Source: Cycas panzhihuaensis
Taxonomy: Eukaryota > Cycadophyta
Direction of reading: 5' to 3'
Assembly (NCBI GenBank): GCA_023213395.1
Contig: CM041465.1
Span: 42,353,741-42,417,740 of the forward strand
DNA: 64,000 nt
Positions 39,370-49,870 of this stretch are shown here, in pieces. A model generated the notes under the pieces. The model was not told the origin of the DNA. It saw only the letters and a list, made by a program, of their open reading frames with translations, and ran no database searches. The position numbers were made by a program, and so were the translations under genes. Within the stretch, counting starts at the first letter, position 1. Each line of letters begins with the position of its first letter.

Positions 39370-39640
39370 GGTAAATGCTGAATACTTAAAACTCTTTGAG
39401 CCCTCCATGCTAGATGAGGAACATGACCAGTTCACTTTACCTTTAGTTGATGACTTGTATTTGGAAAGTGAGGAGCCTCTCAAGGAAGATTATATCTTGG
39501 AGAGAAAATCTACCAAAGCAAGACATAAGACACATGAATCTTTCAGGATTGGAGTAGCAGGATAATTGCCTAGTAAGGCCAAGTGGTTTAGTAGGCAACA
39601 AGGAGAACAACACTTCCCCCATCTCCAATTCTAAGCCAAA
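39370..39640 (+). pseudogene. Degenerate chromodomain-like tail
   Basis: After integrase, VNAEYLKLFEPSMLDEE leads to EEPLKEDYILERKSTKARH, and after a stop to LPSKAKWFSRQQGEQHFPHL. The spacing of acidic, aromatic and W residues resembles the divergent chromodomain of chromovirus integrases, which directs insertion to marked chromatin. The fold is inferred, not shown. Confidence 0.5.
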
Positions 39641-39659
39641 CAAGAGTTGGCTATTTTCC

Positions 39660-39675
39660 AAGGAAGGGGAGCCAT
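39660..39675 (+). other. Gypsy polypurine tract
   Basis: AAGGAAGGGGAGCCA immediately precedes the TGATC start of the 3' LTR. Confidence 0.82.
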
Positions 39676-40734
39676 GATCCAGGAGGATCTACCATATGTT
39701 TACAGGATGCAGAAAAATGTTAGGCATTGGCGTAACTAAAAGAAATATAGCCAAATGGTATCAAAATTATATGAAATTTTGTGTAAAGGAAGAAAACACA
39801 TCCCACTACATGTGTACAAAAGGTGGGGTTTAGAAAATATCATTTGATTAGAGTTCAAGCCTTGTTTTGCATAAAATTAATCCCACAACTAGCAGAAAAA
39901 TAACAAATACATATTATAATTAACTGAATAAAAATGTAGCCAAATGACATCTAAACGAGTTAATATTTTGAGGAAATGGAGGAGACATGCGTTCCTATAT
40001 GTGTACCAAATTTGAAATGAATTGGAGTCCGTTAAGGTCAGTTACAAGCCACAACTTTTAAGAATTACATGAAGGTCACTTGGATAGTAGAAAAACAACA
40101 AATACATATTATAATTAAATGAATAAAAATACAGTCAAGTGATATCCAAATGAGCTAAAATTTTAAGGAAGAGGAGGGGACATGCGTTCCTATATGTGTA
40201 CCAAATTTGAGCAAAATTGGAGTCCGTTAAGGTCAGTTGCAAGCTACAACTTTTAAGAATTGCATGAAGGCCACTTGGACAACATGCATTCTGATGGTTA
40301 GTGGTTATACTCGCATGATTGCCACTTGTTAAATATGCAATTTTGGTTTCTTTTTTAATTGAGCCCTATTACGGGTTGGAGAGGTAGTTCTTAGAGGTGA
40401 AAGGCACTCGACTTGGGAAGCATCCTTGGAGAAGCATTTTGGAGGGTTGGAGTCCCCCTTATGGTATAATTGTATCATTTATTCCTTGTAATTTTACTAT
40501 TCTTTTGCTAGTTGATTTCTCCACCATTAAATGGAGATTTTCATAGTTTAATAAAAGTAATACTCCTCATACTTTTTGGAGCAATGTCAAGAATAAATTA
40601 TTTGGTGTAGAATTTTCTTTTATGGGCTCATTATTATTTTGATGTTATTGAGATTTCTACACTAACTCCTAGGATCTCAAGGAGAAAAGGTTGATAATTA
40701 ACTTCTTTACTAATTAAGCTCTATTTTAGGATCA
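39676..40734 (+). repeat. Gypsy 3' LTR (1059 bp)
   Basis: Partner of 33991-35051 with the same ~195 bp tandem units, here at about 39900-40090 and 40095-40290. Differences are scattered single bases and small indels. Confidence 0.94.
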
Positions 40735-41170
40735 AATTTTATTCTTGTTAAACTTGAAATTAAACATTAGAGGATAGTGATCCGAGGCCATCCTCGGTAA
40801 GGCCTCTAACTTGAAGTCATCATAACGATTGACCTAGGCATAATTTGCCATAACCTTATCCAGTCTCACCTGGATATGGTGCTCCCCTAATCTCTTATTT
40901 GACCATGTGAATTTTTCTCCCTACAAGTCAACATCCACTAATCCTCCTCTTTGAATAAAATTGCCTGGATCCATCATACTAGGTATCCAACCCTTCTACC
41001 CCCCTTTTTTCTCCCTAGGGAAAAGAGCAGTATTGAAATCTCCTGCTACTACCCATAAACTTTACTAATTCTTATGATGTTCCAATATTTTGTCCTATAG
41101 TTCTTTTCTCCCTTCCACAGTGGTGGAGGCATAAATATTTATAACTAACTAACATTGATTATAAAAGAGG
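40735..41170 (-). pseudogene. LINE-1 endonuclease remnant beyond the gypsy insert
   Basis: The minus strand reads VVAGDFNTALFPREKKGG (about 41010-41060), GEKFTWSNKRLGEHHIQVRL and MASDHYPL (about 40770-40795). These are AP-endonuclease motifs, including the GDFN and SDH catalytic segments. Similarity to LINE-2 fades at about 41165, next to a copia-type LTR. Either LINE-1 is 5' truncated here or it was cut by that insertion. Confidence 0.85.
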
Positions 41171-41174
41171 TTAA

Positions 41175-41473
41175 TGTATTAAGGTCATTTGAGTAGATTA
41201 ATTATGTGACCTTAGGATATATTGTTAGTATTAGTCTCTTAATGAAATGTACTTTATATGCATTTAGATGTAATTTTGGGTTCATGCAATTAGGCGAGAA
41301 AATCCTAACCCTAATGCTCACTTTCAATAATAAAAGACAAAATCTCAAGGAGGGAGTTATTATTCATTCTCACCTCCAAGCTTTGCTCTTATAACTTATT
41401 TCATTTCTTTTTCATTCTCTATTATTATTATGTACATGCGAGTGATTTATTCCCTAGATCCATCCTTCCTTCA
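41175..41473 (+). repeat. Candidate copia-type 5' LTR
   Basis: Begins TGTATTAAGG and ends CCTTCCTTCA two bases before a primer-binding site. No second copy was located, so the left end is inferred from the LINE-1 boundary. Confidence 0.6.
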
Positions 41474-41475
41474 TA

Positions 41476-41487
41476 TGGTATTAGAGC
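41476..41487 (+). other. Primer-binding site
   Basis: TGGTATTAGAGC, one mismatch from the Met-type plant site, two bases after the LTR end. Confidence 0.75.
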
Positions 41488-43412
41488 TAGAAGGGGATCT
41501 ATTCACTCCATTCCACTTGCATGGAGTCATTTTACATCTCCTTCACCTTTAATATGAAGTATTGAGAGTGCACTCATCATTTTTAACATTCTGAGAGCTT
41601 AAAATTATAGTACTTTATATGTTGATGCTTTATCTATGTGTGAAGAATTTTAGAGGTGAAAAATACAAGTTTTTGAAGCCATTCAGCTGCTGAAACAGTC
41701 TTAAAAGTATTAAATGCCTAAAATTTTATGAAAAAATTGACCATCTCAGATTTTGATAAAATTTGACATGTAAGGTTGACTTGACTAGAGGATCATTTTT
41801 ATCTGATAGAGAAACTTCAGATTCAGCCTGTAGCAGTGAGTTTTATATAAGATAAAAGGGTAAAATTTGTGGATAAGTGATTTAAGACACTTTTCCAATG
41901 AAATCCTTTAATTATAAGCTAAAAATCTGAAAGTTTTATTGAGAGATCTGGCAGATTTATGTCTTAGGATCATTTTAAGATAAATCTCAACAAATTTCAT
42001 CCATTGGTTAGTGAGATCTATGTAGTTTTCTTACAGATGCTGAATTTGCTTATTCAACCACACAAAGGATATTGCGAGCGTATTTCGGGCAATTTTTTAG
42101 CTGATTTTGGAGATGGTGTAGAAGGAAACGTTGATGTACATGTTAAAATGTAACTTTTGATATATTGAAGTTTAGATTCTGAGATAATGGATTTGGTAGG
42201 ATTATGCTTTTGTGCTTTTTTTGGGTAAAATTTTTTTATGCCTTTTCAGAAATCTAACCTCACTACTCGATCAAAAACAACATTCTAAATACTTTTTCCT
42301 TCTAACATAAATTTAAATTTCATCATTTAGGCCTTCATATTTGTAATTTTTAGAAAAATTTGCCCATTTATCATTATTTGTAAATTTTGTGAAAAAATCA
42401 CAAAATATGACAAAATAACATGCATCTAGATTAAGAAAAATCAATATTTTAGCAATAAGTTGATCTGCTTTTTAGCCCATTATGGATTTTGTATTGAAAT
42501 TTCTAAAAATATATTTAGAAACATTGTACTAAAGCAAGGGAAACCTTGGATTGGAAGTGACAGCTGGTTCTCTTGCTAAATCTAGCATGTTTTTTCTATT
42601 TGCACACATAGAATAAAGCATCACAAAAGCAGCAACAACAACAAAGCAATCAAGCACATTTGGCAACTTTCCATTTTAGTTTTCAGTTATTCAGAAATAA
42701 TTTATATTATTGCTAAAATAAATCTCATCCATATACTTTATACTACCAGTTCTTGACTTATGCGAACACTCACCTTGGTTGAAATAGACCACGATTGAAT
42801 AAAGTCCATGCCCTAAGGGATGTGTAAGTTTCATACTAGGTCTGATCTTAACCGAAATAGTGGTGGAGGGACAGGTTAGCCATACCTACAACCTCTAATA
42901 AGGGATAATCCTGATAACTATCGAGGAAAACTAAAAACCTTAATGCAAGATTAAAATTAACCTAGTCCAATATTCGTCATAGCCATAGGATATGCATGTA
43001 CTATTTAACTCTTCAGAAGAGGTATATAGCTGCTCACTAGTAAACTATGTGAGGACTAGGAGTACCTAGGCTCTATTGTGACTTGGATTTCATCACCAAG
43101 CGCAAGTGTGGGTATTGCGAGCGAAGGCCTTAATCATATACTATAAGCCTTAGGCATAAAAACCTCACCTACATTTGGACATAAGTTTGAGGTTAGTGGC
43201 ATGACATATTAACACTCTTTGCCAACTCTACATTAGGCCTCATTCTTGCATCATTGCTTATACTCATTTTTCATAGTTATTGAAAAATACTTAATCATTG
43301 CTTGCTTCTCATCATAGCATTCATTTCTATACCCCTACAGTGCCAGGTGTATCAGTCACACGTGTTAGTAGCACATACTTCTATCATCTCTTCTACTCCT
43401 TGATCATCACCA
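41488..43412. other. AT-rich leader without clear coding sequence
   Basis: About 1.9 kb between the primer-binding site and the gag-like segment. Stops occur in all frames; no domain is seen. It may be a long 5' UTR or hold unrecognised insertions. Confidence 0.4.
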
Positions 43413-43672
43413 TGTCATCTCAATTTAAGCAAAATATTAATTGCATATTGAAAGGTAAAGAAAATTGAGATTTATAGTACATTGGAGTTTAAAATGCTGC
43501 AAAGTATAAAGGCCTTTGGAGAGCCCATTTGCAGCTTATACCCATCATACCAACAACTACTACAACACCTACTTCTGGTGGATCTGCCCTAACAACTCCT
43601 ACAGATGCTACAACTAAACTACAATGGGAGATAGATGATGAAAAGATTTGTGCAAGAATTCTGTTGGTCACT
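43413..43672 (+). pseudogene. gag: Copia-type gag, N-terminal part
   Basis: MSSQFKQNINCILKGKENW at about 43413-43470 resembles the plant copia Gag start. WEIDDEKICARILLVT (about 43626-43673) is the conserved helix that follows. Stops lie at about 43473 and 43486. The frame is cut at about 43673 by a GC-rich insertion and appears to resume at about 46266. Confidence 0.65.
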
Positions 43673-46262
43673 GAAACGCTCTCCACGGGGCAATGATCCA
43701 ACGCCTAGCGGGAAGGACACAAAACCACAGGGCTAATAGGCTAAAGAACGAGGATCATACCTCGCGGGACGTCCGTCTTGGCCGGGCGGTGCAGGCTGCA
43801 AGGTGCTGGTTGCTTCCAGTGGCCGTGCAGGCGAGACCCTCTATCCTTCGGATGGCCGGGAAGGGAAAAGGAAACTTCGCTACTTCTCAAGGCAATGAGA
43901 AAGCGGCGAAGGGTAACCAACCAAAGCGTGTCGCAGTAAGATATGTGCAAGAGCGGCTAAAGGGGATCGGTCGAAGAATCTCGAGACACTATAGTGTGCG
44001 GTGTAGCAAAGAAAGCGCACGTAAAGCAAATGTAGAGCAAGGCAAGTACAAAATAAATAGTTATTTCTTTTCCTTTTCCTTATATTTCTCTAACTACCAA
44101 AGCAAGCGTAAAGAAACGTAAGAGCGAGAAAAAGGAGTATGAAGGGTGAGCGGAGAATACCTGGATCCGGCGGTTGGGCTGAGACGCAGGTGTCCGTCCA
44201 CGGTTGCGCTTCCTCCCGTCGTCCTCCTCGTATGCGACGTCGGTTGCAAGCGGTGATGGGGGATCACTTACCTCCCCGGAAGCAAATAAACACTAACTAG
44301 ACTGAAACGACAGGAAATCAAGCTCAAAGCGGCATACACAAAGGAAAAACGTGCCAAGCAAGTGTCGGCCGTGATGGGTCGACCTTATCGTCCTCGTCCC
44401 GAACGCCTCCGCAAGCAAACAAGCGGAATACCTTCCTCTCGAAAGAGAGGCTACGAGATGCCAAAAGATATATGTATATATGTTGCAAGTAAAGCGAACT
44501 AAGTTAAACAGATATGGCTAGATGCTAACATGCAATAAAAGAAGCAAAGTCACACGATAAGCATGCCAAGGTCACATACCACAAACGCACCCCAAATGGG
44601 GTTGAGTATAGCCTCGGGATGGCTAACTCACCCACGAGAGGTCTCCACAGGATGAAGGGAAACGATGCTAGCATGCGACAAAAAGATCATGGAGCAACGG
44701 GTAGCATATGCCAAGGTAAACACTCAACCGATTCTCAAAGCCTCTAGCCCTACCTCTTAAGCTAAGCGGGAAATAAAGGGGAGAGGAAAAGGGACGGAAC
44801 CCTTGGGGAGTAGGGCGGCAATGGGGGGCCGGAACCCCGCTAATCTCCCTCAAACCCTCGTGTAACCCTTTATGCCTTGGGTTTGCCCAAGAAATGGCGA
44901 AGAGAAGGATGGGAGAAGAAGGGTGAGTGGAAGAAAAGGACGGGAAACTAAGCCTATCCTCGGGTGACACTCTAATAAGCCACAAATACTATGGTTCCTT
45001 GCATCAACCTATAAGGGGAGACCAAGAAAGTGCATACATAAAAGGAAGCAAAGAGTTGCAAGTGAAATAATACAAAAAAACAAGCAAAACACCAAAGAAA
45101 TGACACCAAATACCTCAAATGATGAAGGAGTAGTGCATGTGAGCACTTGGCAACTTGAGCGGTCAAGAGATGCCTATGAAGCAATGTAGCATGTCCCTTG
45201 CAAGAGAGAGGAGTGGTGGAGCCTCATGCAAGAAAGTGAGATGGAAATGGTTCCTTGCATGGTTTTCTTGGTGCAAAATCCTCTTGGAGGCCTTCAATAT
45301 GTGTGAGGAGGAAGAGTGCTTGTATTGGAGCTCGTGAGGCGTGAATGGCCTGTATCTCCAAAGAATAAGCGACCCTTGGTGCCTCCGTCCCACAGTGTTG
45401 AAAGGTGTCTCTTGTTCTTGTTTGTTTGTCTTGTCTTTTGTGAAGAAAACTTGAGAGGAGAGTGAAGTAGAGTAGAAAATTCATTCAATAATCATCATAA
45501 TGAGGCAAATGAGTGAAAAAGCGTTTTTATGCCTTGAGTGAAGCAAGTGAGCGTTGGGGCCTCGGGCGCCTCCAGTGGTTAGAGCCACTTGGCGATTCGC
45601 GAAAAATCGCGGGCAGCATCGTCACAGTGTTTCTTTTCAAATTTTAAGCGATCGTAAATGCGGTAAACTTGGCGATCTGCTAAGTTACCTGCAGACGATG
45701 CCTGCAAACTTTGTGGTACCGCTAAGTTTGCGGCCAGATGCGACTAATTGAAAAAGAGAAAAATGCAACCTAAAAGTCATAAAAATCGACTTTTTAAGGT
45801 AAGAACAAGGCCGAGCATGAATTAAATCAATCGGGGAAGGCCAGGCGGTGGGCAAGTACTCAAAATGGTGCAAAGAGACCTAACTAAGGGTTAAACCCGG
45901 GCTTAGAAAGGGTTTGCAACATAAGCGGCCTTGTGATAACACGCATAAGCAATTTGGCAAAAGCATCCCGAAAGACCATGGAGCGTCGTGGGTGGTTGTC
46001 GCCATACGGTGTCGCATCCGCTTATGGATGCCCCCGCTGTGAGTCGTCATAGGCTCAAAGGTGCCGTTAGGCACATGCATAATGAACAAGCAATCAAACA
46101 GGTGCATATGGACAGGCACATGTCAATCAAACCATTCCCAATTACTGCAGCGATCATAAGTAAGCAAAGTAAAGGCATATACCTGCACAAACCTGTCGAT
46201 CGTCCGAGTCCATTCCGATGGCGGGAAGCGATCCGATCACTCCTTGCACAACTTGATTAACA
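43673..46262. mobile_element. GC-rich insertion of unknown type
   Basis: About 2.6 kb with clearly higher GC and CpG content than either flank. It splits a copia gag segment. No LTR pair, clear terminal inverted repeat or target duplication could be found at the edges, so boundaries are approximate. A 142-codon basic frame (43693-44121, +) is not recognised. The minus strand has at least seven donor-like G|GTA sites at irregular spacing, but no matching exons with a recognisable product. It could be a captured gene fragment, a Helitron or MULE derivative, or a decayed LTR element. Confidence 0.5.
45560..45750. repeat. Inverted and direct short repeats inside the GC-rich insertion
   Basis: ACTTGGCGAT occurs twice (about 45587-45596 and 45668-45677), GCTAAGTT twice (about 45679 and 45721), and a hairpin GCGATTcgcgaaaAATCGC lies at about 45592-45610. 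No known element is recognised from these. Confidence 0.5.
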
Positions 46263-46500
46263 AAGAGTAACAAGATACAACCTGGAAGGTCCTTGAAGTT
46301 CTCAAGAAGAACTTTGATACCAAGTCAGATTTAGAATTTATTCATCTTGTTCTAAAAATAAACAAATTAAAAATACAGAAGGGACGAGCTCATGAGACAA
46401 TAAATCTCCTTCCATCAATAAAACAGGTAATTGATAAAGATTTTAAGACCCAATGTATTACTTGGGCATTCTTGATCCAATCATGTCTGATCATATATAT
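46263..46500 (+). pseudogene. gag: Copia-type gag, continuation
   Basis: WKVLEVLKKNFDTKSDLEF, then LVLKINKLKIQKGRAHETI. This fits the part of copia Gag that follows the helix at 43626-43673. It ends in AT-rich DNA near 46500. Confidence 0.55.
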
Positions 46501-47199
46501 CTTGCTTGATTACAAACTTATACATAAGTTGTTATATAAAATTTAATAGTAATAATTAAATAAATTTTAAATATTTTTAATGAAAATTAAAAGGTCATAT
46601 CAAAGTAAATAAGCCTATTGCTTAACTCATTTATCTTCAACTCAACATCTTATAGGATGTGTAATATAATGGCACTAATAATTAAGAAACCCATAATAGG
46701 GTATTCTAGGCTATTTTTATGCCCCTACACATGGCTTAACATTCTCATGTGGGCCTATTTTGCAATTTTTCAAGCCTAAAAGAAAAAGAAACAATAAACA
46801 TTCATTAAATATTTTACAGAGTCTTATCTTCTCTACAAAAAATTAGCAGAAAGAGCAAGAAAGGAAGGGAAAGAAAAGGTGGTAAGATGTGGGAATCATA
46901 CTAGATAGACCAAGCTTAAATTAACCCCTCTATCTTCAAAATTCTACCTTTTATAATTACTCCTTGAAAGAGTAATTATTTCTAAACTATTATAATTATT
47001 CAATCTTGAAGTAAATTAAGGAGGTGTTGACCAACATCAAATCTATTTAAACTTTATTACATTTTGACATAAGCAATTTTAGTCTTAATAGCTTCATCCG
47101 AGTCAAATATTTCAACCTTTTTGGTGTATCTAATTAGTCATATAAATATAAAACCAACTTTTGAGCATTTTCTCAATTATAAGTCATTTTCTCTTTCTT
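46501..47199. other. AT-rich stretch without recognisable gene
   Basis: No domain, splice-phased exon or repeat boundary seen. Confidence 0.35.
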
Positions 47200-49870
47200 A
47201 GTAATATCTCTTTGGTATATATCTAATGAACTCATTACTAAATTTAATAAATCTTATAACATATATATTTTATAAGAAAATACCCAAATAGTTGGAATTA
47301 AAACTGTCATGTCTTTATTATATTTGTTTTGAAATGTTATAACTACCTTTGTCTCCTTAAAGAACTATTTTAACTATTCAGTGATGTGCTCCACTCTATC
47401 GAAAGTATCTTGCTAAATTGGTTATATTTGAAGTGATTCCTAGAGGTTAATTTAGGTATCAATTTGACGTTTTAACTCATCTCTTTCTTGCTTGAGATTT
47501 TAAGCTTACTATTGGTTATTTTTTAACTCAAGCTACAAGACTTTTACCTTATCTTTTAGTACTTCATTAGTTGTTAAGTCTAAACCTACAATCTCTAAGG
47601 CCATCATTTCTTTTAATGATAGTTTCTTAACTTTAAAATATTTGTATTTTTGTATCTGTATAGTCTATAAGGTCAACTCCCTATCCTCATATTGATAGAT
47701 ATATCCTTCTATAGAATCTAGGCTACTTTCTAGAACTTTATAATTTTTTTAGTCCTCCTATTTTCCAACTACTCCTTAATCCAAGGTTGGTCAATAATTA
47801 ATAATTTAGATAAATCTATAATAACTATTTCTTCATCATATATAACTGTATTCCTTTTGGTTCTAGTGCTTCTCAAGTCATTGGCTTCATCACCCTATAA
47901 GATATAATATCCCATATTATTCTAGTCTAGAGAAATATTCTTATTAGCATTCATAGGGTACACTTTTATAGTGCTACTTGTAATTATTTCTCCATTGTTT
48001 ACAATATTTTATCTAACTTCTATAGGAACCTACTTCTAGATTATTTATGAATTTCCTATAATTATTTTATCTCCTCCAACACTTAAAATTAGTTTATTAA
48101 GGGTATTATGTCCCAAATCTATTATATTGCTTACATTAAAATTGTTAGGCTGTTAATCTTGTATTTCTTCAAAATTAGAAGAAACAATTTGCTAAGCTTC
48201 TTCGTTGATGTAATATAAAATTAATTCTAACTCTCTATTAATAAATATATCATCAACTAGAGAAGAGACTTCTACGTTATCATTATTCTTACTCTACAAG
48301 TCTTCAACCAAAATTTTAGTGGCTCCAATTCCTATATTGCTCATTCTTCTCTTCTCAAACTTCTAACGTTAAATCAAAGGTTCCCCATCTTATAAGATAT
48401 TTTATAATATTCCATCTCCAAAAACTAATCTAGGAATATATTTAAAAGGATCTACAATCTTCTTATCTTTTTTATGTGTCTTAGCTAATTGTTTTATCCT
48501 CTTTTTGTATTCCTTTTCTTTTTCATTTGTTCAAATAACTAGAGATGATACTACCCTACTTGAATTTTCTTCATATGAAATGCCTTATCCTAATGGAATA
48601 TCTAAAAGTTCTTTAGTTTTTTTATTTTTAAATAAATTAATTCTATTAAACTGATGATATTTTTGGACTTTCCCAAAGATTTTAAATGGGCTAACACATG
48701 ACTATCTAGATCATAATACCTTTCCTCAATGCTTAACATCATAAGCATTTAGCATTTAAAGGTCAGAGCATTTATTTTTGCCTAATGATTATATCTCTAA
48801 GGTCTAACTATAATACCACATTTCTAGTAGAGCACCTTCTTATATTTCATAAATATATTCTCCTAGATAGTATGCAATTGCCTATAAATTTTTGCAAAGC
48901 ATATCCTACATGGTGGATACTTAAATAAGAGTGATGCACATCCCTCAAAACCATTTACTTAGGTAATATAATAATTTTCTATGAGATAGAAATTTTGATA
49001 TCTTCTTCCCTCTTCTTTTGCTAACAATTTCTAATTTTTTATCTAATCCTCTTAGGATTCCTCAAAGATTTTTTAATAGCTAAAAAGAATTTACTAACTA
49101 CAGGATAAATGAAAGTATTTTTATTAGATTTTTAGACCTTTAAAAACCAAAATTAGAAGGGTAATCTTTTCTCTTTTTATTCTTGCTCAGGTTTAAATAC
49201 TAGACCAAGATCAACCATTACTAAAATTGTGAAAGTTAAATACAAGGTCATGAAAAAGCTACCTCCAATCTTGACTCCTTCAAGTTATCTAGTCATCATA
49301 TCACTAAAAAATTATTCTTATTGAAATAGCTTTCCCATAATTAATACCAAGTAAATTAAATATCTAGACATTGTGTCCATTTTCTTTTAATCCTCTTTGC
49401 TAAAAATCTTTGATATGAGGATCACTTAATATTAAATTCTTTTATTTAAGTTATGTGTTTTTATTGCCTTATTTGTATTTTACTTAGGTTTCCTAAGCAT
49501 ATAGCTTGAAAATTATTTCTCCTTACTTCTAATTTTTCTTGACTACTTCTTTAAAAGATTTTCTATTATATCTTAAATTAGTTAGGAGGGGTTTAAAGAT
49601 ATGTCATAAGCCTTTAGAGCTTAAGTTAAATAATATTTCCTTCTTCTATGAGTAGATAATCCTAACATTTGCATTAAATTTTTTAACATATAAAAGAACC
49701 AAATCATGGTAATCACACACTTTAAGCATAGAGGCCATTTAAAAATGACTAGACTTCTATAAATTAGTTTTTTCTTTTCTCTTACATTCATAAAATCTTT
49801 CCTTGTCGACTTATGGGTATTAAGCAAACCTAGTTCTAAATAATTAAAACCAACCACCAAGATCTATATA
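47200..49870 (-). pseudogene. Decayed minus-strand coding region, family unknown
   Basis: One minus-strand reading keeps protein-like composition over long stretches, broken mainly by TAG or TAA. The right part (48600-49860) is rich in basic and aromatic residues with Cys pairs, for example ERYYDLDSHVLAHLKSL near 48690. The middle part (about 48390-48480) is lysine-rich and is followed by a new ATG-led frame (MSNIGIGATKILVEDL). The left part (47380-47640) reads like a coiled coil (MMALEIVGLDLTTNEV, then LKQERDELKRQID). No RT, integrase or protease motif was found. The order of a basic protein followed by coiled-coil proteins could suit an endogenous pararetrovirus, but an uncommon retroelement or a host pseudogene is equally possible. 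Confidence 0.35.

Larger units (their letters stand above)
33991..40734 (+). mobile_element. Ty3-gypsy chromovirus-like element inserted in LINE-1
   Basis: LTRs at 33991-35051 and 39676-40734 begin TGATC and end GGATCA. PBS, gag, protease, RT, RNase H, integrase, a chromodomain-like tail and a polypurine tract follow in standard gypsy order. LINE-1 endonuclease sequence resumes directly after the right LTR, so the insertion postdates the LINE. Flanks AATGT (33986-33990) and AATTT (40735-40739) fit a 5 bp target duplication with one later change. Stops and frameshifts make this copy non-autonomous. Confidence 0.94.

Noticed and set aside
43693-44121. 142-codon basic open frame as a new gene
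   Set aside because: No domain, no splice or regulatory support, and it lies in a GC-rich insertion where long open frames occur by chance.
43673-46262. CACTA-type transposon, because CACTG occurs at the left edge
   Set aside because: No inverted partner was found at the right edge and no 3 bp duplication is visible.
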